From: Corynebacterium parakroppenstedtii
GTDB taxonomy: Bacteria; Actinomycetota; Actinomycetes; Mycobacteriales; Mycobacteriaceae
Assembly: GCF_019754935.1 (NCBI RefSeq)
Contig: NZ_JAGSOA010000001.1
Coordinates: forward strand, 1,240,001-1,304,000
DNA: 64,000 bases
Reading direction: 5' to 3'
Positions 25,262 to 33,329 of this stretch are shown piece after piece (position 1 is the stretch's first letter; each line of letters opens with the position of its first letter). The position numbers and the translations under genes are program-made. The notes below the pieces were generated by a model. The model did not search any database, was not told the DNA's origin, and saw only the letters and a program-made list of their open reading frames with translations.

Positions 25262-26218
25262 ATGTCACTCACGCATGCCCTTGCGACCAGTGTCGCAGGC
25301 GCCCTCGCCGCAGCGTTAATTTCTGTATCTCCGGCACCTGCACTCGCCGGTGACGCGCAGACCACAACGCCAGAACCATCCCACTACCTGGGCAGCGCGC
25401 CCACCGTCGAAAAGTTCGACTGGGGGAACGACCCCACCTGTGTGCCCGCACCCGAGCACCCCAACCCGGTCGTCCTCGTCCCCGGAACGTGGGCCGGAGC
25501 GCACGATATGGCACCACTAGGAACCTACCTGCACGACCGCGGTTACTGCGTCTACTCCCTCACCTACGGCATAGATAACAGCTCGATCAGCGGGAAAGCC
25601 ATGAAGATCAAGGGCGCGGTTACCTCGCACCCCGCCGGTGGGCTGGGAGACATGTATGCCTCCACTGATCAGCTTCACGACTTCGTGCACAACGTCGCCA
25701 CCAATACCGACGCCGGAGCGGCCGCCGGGAAAGTCGATGTTGTCGCCCACTCACAAGGCGGGGCCATCACCCGCATGATGCTCAACGAATACGGGGCCGA
25801 GGAGGTCTCGCACGTCGTTACCCTATCCGGCACCAACCACGGAACGACGGAACTTGGTGTTTCCGCTCTCCAGCCGAACCGCGACCCACTACTGAGCACC
25901 GCAGGCAACAACATTCTGGGTACCGCCCCCATGCAGCAAGTGACCGACTCTGACGTCGTTGCGCACCTGAACAGCATTCCGGATACCGAGCCCGGGGTCG
26001 ATTACACAGTTATTGCCACCGAAACCGACATTGCGTCAACGCCACCGCGGGCCGGCTACCTCACCGCCGGGCCCGGGGCGACCGTGCAGAACGTCATGAT
26101 CCAAGACGTGTGCCGCGTCGGCCTCTACTACAGCCACGACGACATGCGGGACAATGCTCCGAGCCACGAGCTTGTCGACCATGCGCTCTCCGGGCGTGCC
26201 GTGCAGTGCACGTCATAG
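25262..26218 (+). CDS. Secreted triacylglycerol lipase (alpha/beta hydrolase, lipase class 2-like)
   Basis: 318 residues with a signal peptide ending at ALAG (about 30). The alpha/beta hydrolase core shows the oxyanion loop VVLVPGTWAG and the nucleophile elbow VAHSQGG with Ser164. Asp and His candidates lie in the C-terminal third (DVCRVGLYYSHDDMRDNAPS). Such lipases are common in skin actinobacteria and release fatty acids from host triglycerides. The stop codon overlaps by 6 bp the end of the convergent small membrane protein gene. Confidence 0.87.
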   Translation: MSLTHALATSVAGALAAALISVSPAPALAGDAQTTTPEPSHYLGSAPTVEKFDWGNDPTCVPAPEHPNPVVLVPGTWAGAHDMAPLGTYLHDRGYCVYSLTYGIDNSSISGKAMKIKGAVTSHPAGGLGDMYASTDQLHDFVHNVATNTDAGAAAGKVDVVAHSQGGAITRMMLNEYGAEEVSHVVTLSGTNHGTTELGVSALQPNRDPLLSTAGNNILGTAPMQQVTDSDVVAHLNSIPDTEPGVDYTVIATETDIASTPPRAGYLTAGPGATVQNVMIQDVCRVGLYYSHDDMRDNAPSHELVDHALSGRAVQCTS

Positions 26219-26542
26219 AGATTTCACCATGTCGTTAGCGTTGGTTAGCGTCAGCCGCGGGTAACGCTCCCGCAGAGCTTTCACCGCTGCGACATGGTCT
26301 TTCTTCTCCCGCACCTTGGTGATATACGCAATATCGTCGGCGGTGAGATCAGGTTTGAAGTCTGGGTCGGCGCCCCACCGGGAGCCCCAGAACCCCAGTA
26401 CGAGGTAGGCTACGAAAAACGCGAAGCTAACATACACCAACCATGCTGTGCCGGACGTCCAGCTATCGGTGCCCGCCAACGTCACGCACGCGAGGACGAG
26501 ATAAAATATCACGAAGATGAGCTTCTTCATGCGGTGCGTCAT
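26213..26542 (-). CDS. Small membrane protein of unknown function
   Basis: 109 residues from the ATG at 26542 (AAGGGAA upstream). Two hydrophobic segments (LIFVIFYLVLACVTLAG and AWLVYVSFAFFVAYLVLGF) precede a charged C-terminal tail with KVREKKDHVAAVKALRERYP, whose pattern resembles the short ribosomal L7/L12-like helix found in some actinobacterial proteins. The function is unknown. It lies downstream of topA on the same strand. Confidence 0.7.
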   Translation of the reverse strand: MTHRMKKLIFVIFYLVLACVTLAGTDSWTSGTAWLVYVSFAFFVAYLVLGFWGSRWGADPDFKPDLTADDIAYITKVREKKDHVAAVKALRERYPRLTLTNANDMVKSL

Positions 26543-26596
26543 GGAGTTCCCTTCCCTGGCCGACGACACGGGGTGTTCACCTTAGCGGTTGCGGAT

Positions 26597-29500
26597 CTAC
26601 GACTTCACCGTTTTCTTGGTCGTTGATTTCTTCGCGGTCGACTTCTTCGACGTTTTCTTGGACGCCTTAGAGGTGGACTTCCGGCCCGACTTCTTCGTCG
26701 ACTTCCTCGTGCCTTTCTTCGAAGACTTCTTCTTCGCGCCACCATTAGCGGCTTCCTTGGCACGTCGCTCCGACAACAACTCGCATGCCCGGGCGTCCGT
26801 CATGGCCTCGGGCGTATCCCCACGGCGCAAGCTTGCGTTGGTCTCGCCATCCGTCACATACGGGCCAAAACGGCCCTCCTTGACGGTCATCGGCTTGCCC
26901 GACACGTCATTATCGCCCAGCTGCTTCAGCGGAGGTTTCGCCGCGGCACGCCCACGGCGCTTCGGCTCGGCATAAATACGGCGCGCCTCGTCGAGAGTAA
27001 CAGTGAAAATCTGCTCCTCATCAGCCAAGGAACGCGAATCTGTCCCCTTCTTCAAGTACGGACCGTACCGCCCATTCTGAGCAGTAATAACCTCACCGTC
27101 CGACGGATCCACACCGACTTCGCGGGGCAAACTCATCAGTTTCAAAGCCTCATCCAGCGTCACCGTGGAGGGCTCCATGCCACTAAACAACGACGCCGTC
27201 TTCGGCTTCAGCATCTCCGTGACCAGTTCGTTGACGCGCTTCTCGCGCTTCTTCGCCGCCGTTTTCGTCTCACGGTTCAGCGGCTTCTTGCCCTCCGCCT
27301 TGCGGGCCTCGTCGTCGGCATCCCACTCGGCGTCCACGGTCTCCAAGGCTTTCGCCTCGGCCTTCTCCCGCTCATCATCGCGAACAAGTTCCGTGACGTA
27401 CGGACCATACCGGCCCTCTTTCGCCACAACCATCCGGCCATTATCGGGGTTCTCCCCGAGCTCACGCCCCGTCGGTGGCGTCGCTAAAAGCTTTTCTGCC
27501 AACGCAAGGTCCAGCTCATCCGGGGTCACTGTGTCAGGCAGATTAGCCCGCTGGGGCTCATCACTACCCGCGCGCGTGCGCTCCAAGTACGGCCCATAAC
27601 GGCCTACGCGCACAACAATGGGATTGCCATCCTCGTCATCAAACATATGAAGCGAGTTCACCGCGCGGGCATCAATGGTCTCCAGGTTGCCGCCGACAAG
27701 GTGCTTCAAACCACCCAGGCGGGCAATCGTCTCTGCCTTCGCGCTCGACGCACCGTCGTCGCCATAATAGAAGCCCTCTAACCAGTGCGAACGATCCTCA
27801 GAACCATTCGCGATAGAGTCCAACACATCCTCCATTGACGACGTGAAATCGTAATCAATCAGCGAGCCAAAATTCTGCTCCAGGAGCCCGACGACGGCGA
27901 ACGCCACCCACGACGGCACCAGCGCGTTACCACGCGAATACACGTAGCCGCGATCCTGGATCGTCTTAATAATCGACGCATACGTCGACGGGCGGCCGAT
28001 CCCCAGGTCCTCCATCTTCTTCACCAAGCTCGCCTCAGTGTAACGAGCCGGCGGAGTGGTCGAGTGGCCATCGGCCTCAACGTCGGTGGCGGTCAGACCC
28101 TGGCCCTCAGACAAGACAGGCAACCGCTTCTCCGCGTCGTCGGCAACATTGCGGCCGTCGGCAGTGCGAGATACCTCCACGTAGGCCTTCAAGAAACCGG
28201 GGAAAGTGATGGTGCGGCCCGTCGCCGTGAAGACGCAATCGCGGCCGTCCGTGGACTCGCCCGCGACGAACACCTTCATCGACGTGCCTTTCGCGTCGGC
28301 CATTTGCGACGCGACCGTCCGCTGCCAAATCAGCTCGTAGAGCTTGAATTCCTCCGCGTCCAGCTGACCGCCCAACTGGCCCGGAGTGGCGAAAGACTCA
28401 CCAGCAGGGCGAATAGCCTCGTGAGCCTCCTGCGAGTTCTTCACTTTGCGGGAATACTGACGCGGGGCACTCGCGACGTACTTCGCACCGTACAGCTCTC
28501 TGGCCTGCGCGCGAGCAGCATTAATGCCGGACTCCGACAATGTCGTCGAGTCCGTACGCATATACGTAATGTGGCCGTTCTCATACAAGCGCTGCGCGAT
28601 GCGCATCGTCCGCTCAGAGGTGTAATGCAGCTTGCGGCCGGCCTCCTGCTGGAGCGTCGACGTCATAAACGGAGGATACGGGCGGCGCGTGTACGGTTTC
28701 TCCTCGACGGATCGCACCGACATCGCCGCGCCCGACAGCTGGCCGGCCAGATCCTTGGCGGCTTTTTCGTCGAGAGCGACGGCCTTCGACGTCAGCTGGC
28801 CGTCGTCGTTAAAGTCCCGGCCCTGGGCGACGCGCTGACCATCGATTTCAGCCAACCGAGCGGGGAAGGAGCGCGGTTCGCCGGACGCGGTGTCGGTGCC
28901 CGCGGTGGAGGAACCCGGCGTACCAGCGTCGGCACCCGAACGAAGAGCAAACGTCCCCGTCAAATCCCAATAATCGGCGGAGGTAAAAGCGATACGATCC
29001 CGCTCACGCTCCACAATGACGCGCGTAGCCACCGACTGCACGCGGCCGGCGGACAGGCGCGGCATGACCTTCTTCCACAACACCGGCGAGATCTCGTACC
29101 CATACAACCGGTCCAACACACGGCGGGTTTCCTGAGCATTGACCAGGTTCTGATCCAGCTCACGGGTATGTTTGGCCGCTTCCAGGATCGCCGGCTTCGT
29201 GATCTCGTGGAACACCATGCGGCGGACCGGCACCTTGGGCTTCAGCACCTGCAGAAGGTGCCAGGCAATGGCTTCGCCCTCGCGGTCGGGGTCTGTGGCC
29301 AGGTACAGCTCATCAACCTGCTTCAGCTTGGCCTTGAGGTCGGCAACCTTCTTCTTTTTGTCCTGGTTAACCACATAAAGGGGAGCGAAGTCGTTCTCGA
29401 CGTCGACACCCAACCGAGCCCACGGTTTCTTCTTATACTTCGCGGGCACATCGGCTGCACCCCTCGGCAGGTCGCGGATATGGCCCACGGAGGCCTCCAC

Positions 29501-29632
29501 GATGTAATCCGAACCGAGGTACGGCTGTATCTTCCGAGCCTTCGTCGCCGACTCCACAATGACCAGCCGTTTCACACCGTCTCCTTCGGCGCTACCAGAT
29601 GCTGCCACGTTGGGTTCTCGCCTTCCCTTCAC
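26597..29632 (-). CDS. topA: DNA topoisomerase I
   Basis: 1011 residues. The N-terminal Toprim domain starts with RLVIVESATKARKIQPYLG and includes ATDPDREGEAIAWHL. The catalytic Tyr is in HITYMRTDST. Four C-terminal repeat modules (GRYGPYL or GRFGPYV type) replace zinc fingers, as in mycobacteria, and the protein ends in a long Lys-rich tail. It relaxes negative supercoils during transcription and replication. The start is GTG at 29632; a later GTG at the KRLVIVES segment is possible. The neighbouring cspA and the helicase at 33.3 kb reproduce the usual actinobacterial order. Confidence 0.97.
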   Translation of the reverse strand: MKGRREPNVAASGSAEGDGVKRLVIVESATKARKIQPYLGSDYIVEASVGHIRDLPRGAADVPAKYKKKPWARLGVDVENDFAPLYVVNQDKKKKVADLKAKLKQVDELYLATDPDREGEAIAWHLLQVLKPKVPVRRMVFHEITKPAILEAAKHTRELDQNLVNAQETRRVLDRLYGYEISPVLWKKVMPRLSAGRVQSVATRVIVERERDRIAFTSADYWDLTGTFALRSGADAGTPGSSTAGTDTASGEPRSFPARLAEIDGQRVAQGRDFNDDGQLTSKAVALDEKAAKDLAGQLSGAAMSVRSVEEKPYTRRPYPPFMTSTLQQEAGRKLHYTSERTMRIAQRLYENGHITYMRTDSTTLSESGINAARAQARELYGAKYVASAPRQYSRKVKNSQEAHEAIRPAGESFATPGQLGGQLDAEEFKLYELIWQRTVASQMADAKGTSMKVFVAGESTDGRDCVFTATGRTITFPGFLKAYVEVSRTADGRNVADDAEKRLPVLSEGQGLTATDVEADGHSTTPPARYTEASLVKKMEDLGIGRPSTYASIIKTIQDRGYVYSRGNALVPSWVAFAVVGLLEQNFGSLIDYDFTSSMEDVLDSIANGSEDRSHWLEGFYYGDDGASSAKAETIARLGGLKHLVGGNLETIDARAVNSLHMFDDEDGNPIVVRVGRYGPYLERTRAGSDEPQRANLPDTVTPDELDLALAEKLLATPPTGRELGENPDNGRMVVAKEGRYGPYVTELVRDDEREKAEAKALETVDAEWDADDEARKAEGKKPLNRETKTAAKKREKRVNELVTEMLKPKTASLFSGMEPSTVTLDEALKLMSLPREVGVDPSDGEVITAQNGRYGPYLKKGTDSRSLADEEQIFTVTLDEARRIYAEPKRRGRAAAKPPLKQLGDNDVSGKPMTVKEGRFGPYVTDGETNASLRRGDTPEAMTDARACELLSERRAKEAANGGAKKKSSKKGTRKSTKKSGRKSTSKASKKTSKKSTAKKSTTKKTVKS

Positions 29633-29785
29633 ACAAGCCCATCACAATGCTCCGAACCAAAGCTAGGCCACATAACTCACCATGAGCTGACCACGATCGC
29701 AACTGGGCGTTTCCGTGCCACCTTAGACCATGCACTATAGACAAACGCAAAATTACATATGCAAACCACGTAAAGGGGGTAAAAA

Positions 29786-29819
29786 AGCCCTTCCACCGAT
29801 GACAACCAGTGGAAGGGCT
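29786..29819 (-). terminator. Rho-independent terminator of cspA
   Basis: Perfect 11-bp stem (AGCCCTTCCAC 29786-29796 with GTGGAAGGGCT 29809-29819). Leftward it is followed by six T, ending the cspA transcript before topA. It may also work rightward, where five T follow. Confidence 0.85.
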
Positions 29820-29888
29820 GATTTTTATAGTCGACATCGCACGCCATCAGTCATGGCAGTGATCCGATGAGGACTTACTAGTGAGTTC

Positions 29889-30092
29889 TTAGAGAGCGCG
29901 AACCTGCTGAGCCTGAGGGCCCTTAGCACCTTCACCAATCTCGAACTCGACCTTCTGATTCTCCTCCAAGGTGCGGAAGCCGCTTCCCTGGATCTCCGTG
30001 TAGTGGACGAAGACGTCCTGCGAGCCGTCTTCCGGAGCGATGAAGCCGAAGCCCTTCTCCGCGTTGAACCACTTCACAGTTCCCTGTGCCAT
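29889..30092 (-). CDS. cspA: Cold-shock protein
   Basis: 67 residues from the ATG at 30092; the longer frame to 30140 is not needed. It is a single cold-shock domain with RNP1 KGFGFI and RNP2-like VFVHYTEI, starting [13 protein letters not shown] as in all Csp proteins. It binds single-stranded nucleic acids and acts as an RNA chaperone. It is transcribed towards topA with a strong terminator between them. Confidence 0.95.
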   Translation of the reverse strand: MAQGTVKWFNAEKGFGFIAPEDGSQDVFVHYTEIQGSGFRTLEENQKVEFEIGEGAKGPQAQQVRAL

Positions 30093-30397
30093 ACCTTGTA
30101 CCCAATTTCTATCGTGCAGCAAAACGACAACCAAACTCAACGATTATCGTCGAAGACCAAGCGTACTCGATCTATTTCAATGCAGCCACGTGTGGATCCC
30201 GGTGGTCCTCATTGCCGACGAAATAGGCAGGTCACGGGGTGGGTGTTGTGTTCATTGGGGACGGATCTACCCGCAGACCCTCCCCATTGACCATTATTTT
30301 TACTATGCTCAAAGGAGCTTAATGTAGCCATACTGAGTAAATGGCTCTGGCGCTCTCCCCGTCCGCTCCTCCCCCCCCCTTATCCGAAAGCTCCCCT
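30093..30397. other. Divergent promoter region of cspA and the secreted hydrolase
   Basis: About 300 bp between divergent genes. It must hold both promoters and the cspA leader. No specific operator was recognised, apart from homopolymer C runs near 30370. Confidence 0.4.
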
Positions 30398-32236
30398 ATG
30401 ACAACGCACCGCAGCCCGTACGCACGCTTTAACCAGCGACGGTCCACGCACCGGAAACCTGGTTTTCCTGGTTTTCCCGGCACCGTCCCATCCAAAACAA
30501 TCGCCGCCACCGTGATGGCTGCGACGCTCACTCTTTCCGCGCCCGGCCTCGCGCACGCTGGCCCGTACCCGCATCCCACACCGCAGGATTCCGCAACCGA
30601 GCCGGCTATGCCGTCGGATGCGCCGTCGTCGGATGGAACGTCGGATACGGCGAAGCCCGAGGACAATCACGAAGCTCAAAAGCTGAAGTGGGGGCCGTGC
30701 CCGCCCGGCAGCATGACAGTCGAGCGAGCACAATGCGCCACCATCACCGTCCCCAAGGACTACGCCCACCCCGACGTCGGAAAGATCGAGCTCACGATGA
30801 GCAAAATCCCGGCGAAGGGAACCAAAAAGGGCACTATCGCGGGAAACATTGGTGGACCGGGGCTCGACGCGCTCGCGATGTTCACTGACAAGGCGCCGCA
30901 AAACAAGAGTGCCGGGCATATTCAGATGCCTACCGACGTGCTTGAGCACTATGACCTGGTTGCCGTCGAACCACGAGGGCTGACCTTTGGCACCCCACTC
31001 GAATGTGACGAAGGCTTACTGGAATCGCTCGTTCCCGGTGGGGGCAACCTGTACCGGGCGTGCCAGCGTACGCAGCCCGGGTATGTCGATACCATCACCA
31101 CGGAAAACACGGCGCGCGACCTGGAGGAAGCGCGGAAAGCCCTGGGCGAGGACAAGCTCAATCTTTACGGGGTGTCATACGGGGGCCTTCTCATGGCGAC
31201 CTTCGCCACATTGTTCCCCGAGCACACCAACAAAATGGTGCTCGATTCCAGCATGTCGCCTAATGACGCATGGTTCGGGCTCGGTGGGAGCCGCATCAAA
31301 ATCCGAAAAGAAGCGATGAATGCTTTCTTCGATTGGATTGCTCAGAATGACGATAAATATCACTTAGGAAAGACGCCTCGCGAGGTGTACAAATCTTTCA
31401 CTCGGGTGATTAAAGCGACATACAACGTGACTCCTCCGCTGACGCCGCCGCCAGCCCACCGCGACGACGTGAGCGCCGTGCCCGACGACTACGCCGACAG
31501 TGCCGTCAAGCTGTTGAGTGCCGTCGACTATGTCTACTGGAGATCGCACACATTCACCGAGTCGTTTGACCTTTTGAAGCGATTCGGCGCTCAGCAAGCA
31601 CTTTCTCCGCTGGGTGAAGCTCTGTATTCGCAGCAATCGTGGCCAGATACCGCGGCTGCAATTGCAGAAAGCGCTTCCTCAGACCCCATCAAGCCGCTCG
31701 ATGAAATCTTGGTGGAGAAGGAAAAGGAGCGAACACCTGAACTGGCCAAGTTAGAGGAAATGGCCAAGAAGAAGGCAGAGGAAGCGGATGACTCTGATTC
31801 AGAAGAAAGCGATGCCGAGGATGAGATGCTAAAGAACATCTTTATGCAGCAAATCCAAATGGGGTTGGTGAACCAAACCATCATGTGCAATGAAAATGCC
31901 AACCCTCCGGCTCGGAGTGAATATATTCCTTCGCTGATTAACCAGTACACCGGTGGGGATCAATTCGTCGCCGTGGACCAAATGATCGCCAGCGGGCAGG
32001 AATGCGACGGGTGGCCCCATAACAAACCGATCATGAAGGTCAATGGGGATAAATTGGCCGTCAAACCGCTCAACCTGGGCTACGACAAGGACACGGCGGT
32101 GACACCTCACGGCGCTCCCGAGATGCGTGACGCCATGGGCGGCACTTTGCACACCTTCAAGGGTTACAGCCACGGTGTCCTGGGCGGGAACGCGGCCGAC
32201 GCTGCGGACATCGTATCCGAGTATTTCAAGGACTAG
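30398..32236 (+). CDS. Secreted alpha/beta hydrolase, tripeptidyl/proline aminopeptidase type
   Basis: 612 residues from the ATG at 30398 (30341 is a possible upstream start). A signal peptide ends near LAHAG. The core has the oxyanion-type NIGGPG, the nucleophile elbow YGVSYGG and a C-terminal SHGVLG with the catalytic His, as in the SlpD/SlpE/TAP family. A highly charged insertion (from EKEKERTPELAKLEE through DDSDSEESDAEDE, about residues 445-490) interrupts the cap region and is unusual for the family. It probably trims peptides or esters outside the cell. Confidence 0.82.
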   Translation: MTTHRSPYARFNQRRSTHRKPGFPGFPGTVPSKTIAATVMAATLTLSAPGLAHAGPYPHPTPQDSATEPAMPSDAPSSDGTSDTAKPEDNHEAQKLKWGPCPPGSMTVERAQCATITVPKDYAHPDVGKIELTMSKIPAKGTKKGTIAGNIGGPGLDALAMFTDKAPQNKSAGHIQMPTDVLEHYDLVAVEPRGLTFGTPLECDEGLLESLVPGGGNLYRACQRTQPGYVDTITTENTARDLEEARKALGEDKLNLYGVSYGGLLMATFATLFPEHTNKMVLDSSMSPNDAWFGLGGSRIKIRKEAMNAFFDWIAQNDDKYHLGKTPREVYKSFTRVIKATYNVTPPLTPPPAHRDDVSAVPDDYADSAVKLLSAVDYVYWRSHTFTESFDLLKRFGAQQALSPLGEALYSQQSWPDTAAAIAESASSDPIKPLDEILVEKEKERTPELAKLEEMAKKKAEEADDSDSEESDAEDEMLKNIFMQQIQMGLVNQTIMCNENANPPARSEYIPSLINQYTGGDQFVAVDQMIASGQECDGWPHNKPIMKVNGDKLAVKPLNLGYDKDTAVTPHGAPEMRDAMGGTLHTFKGYSHGVLGGNAADAADIVSEYFKD

Positions 32237-32438
32237 TGGTCGAAAGGCTTGAGGCCGCACGGTTTCCCTAGCGGGGCTGCTACGCCACGGCCCCATGAAA
32301 CAAAGTGGTCGCTTCGTAGCACTAAGATGTAGCTCGAACATCGGTGCAGCGTGCGTCGATGTCATGCGCGCATCGGTGTAGTCCACATCATCGTGCCGCA
32401 GTTCAACGACGATTGTCGTGCTAATGAAAGGTAGTCCC

Positions 32439-33320
32439 TTGCTCCCCTCGCTCAGGCGGATTGCAGTCTCGGTCACATCAGTAGCCATTACGGGTCTTGC
32501 AGTCATTTCTGCATCCTCAGCCACCGCAGCTGCTCAGCCCACCCTCCCGACCTCGCTGTCGAATTCATGTCCCGCGAACGCAACTATCTACATGGCGCCC
32601 ATGGGTTCAAACTCCAGCCTGTATCCGGCAGAGCTTCCTCATTACACGGATATTCCGCAGTATTTCGGGCTATCACATGCGAATAACAAGGTGTATACGC
32701 TGCCCTACGATTCCGTCTTAACCACCAATCTGGAGACCTACCGGGAAACGCGAGATAGCGGAATATCGCAGGCGAAGAAGCTTATTAAAAAAATTGACTC
32801 CCAATGCCCGCACACGCGCTTCCATTTCTACGGATATTCTGAGGGGGCCGATGTTGCTGCTCACCTCGTCAATTCCATTGCGCAGGGGAATGGCCCCATT
32901 AGCAAAGAACAGCTTGGGTCCTCAGTCATGCAAGGTAACCCCGTTCGGCAAACTCATGGGGTTACTAACATTGGAACCGCTCCGCTAAACGACAAACCTC
33001 TTTTCAAGCCACTAGATTATGGCGACCAATCAAGCAAAGTCATGGAAATCTGTGATGCCAAGGACTTTGCGTGCGATACGTCAGCATCGGCGCCTGAATT
33101 ACTCCACCACGTTCTGGGTGACCAAGCGGCGGACGTCGCCCTGCTTAGAGGACAGATAGATATCCCCGCGATCATTTCTAAGCTCGATCCCCCGACGATC
33201 GCCAACGTTATTGCCCAGGAACCCAGCCGCAGCGAGGGTGGATCGGTCCATAGTTACAACTACTACTTCCCCCACAACCTGATTCCGGCCATTAGCTTCA
33301 TCAAGCAGCACGAGGCGTAG
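32439..33320 (+). CDS. Secreted cutinase-family serine esterase
   Basis: About 293 residues. I choose the TTG at 32439 because GAAAGG lies seven bases upstream and the signal peptide (PSLRRIAVSVTSVAITGLAV) starts right after it; an ATG at 32424 would add five residues. The nucleophile elbow FYGYSEGADVA and the Cys pattern fit cutinase-like carboxylesterases of mycolata, which cleave short-chain esters and lipids. It continues the series of exported lipid hydrolases. Confidence 0.8.
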   Translation: MLPSLRRIAVSVTSVAITGLAVISASSATAAAQPTLPTSLSNSCPANATIYMAPMGSNSSLYPAELPHYTDIPQYFGLSHANNKVYTLPYDSVLTTNLETYRETRDSGISQAKKLIKKIDSQCPHTRFHFYGYSEGADVAAHLVNSIAQGNGPISKEQLGSSVMQGNPVRQTHGVTNIGTAPLNDKPLFKPLDYGDQSSKVMEICDAKDFACDTSASAPELLHHVLGDQAADVALLRGQIDIPAIISKLDPPTIANVIAQEPSRSEGGSVHSYNYYFPHNLIPAISFIKQHEA

Positions 33321-33329
33321 CGCACAGCA

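Noticed and set aside
28064-29740. 558-codon open frame antisense to topA
   Set aside because: It is the mirror of a high-GC coding sequence, has no domain, and topA is certain.
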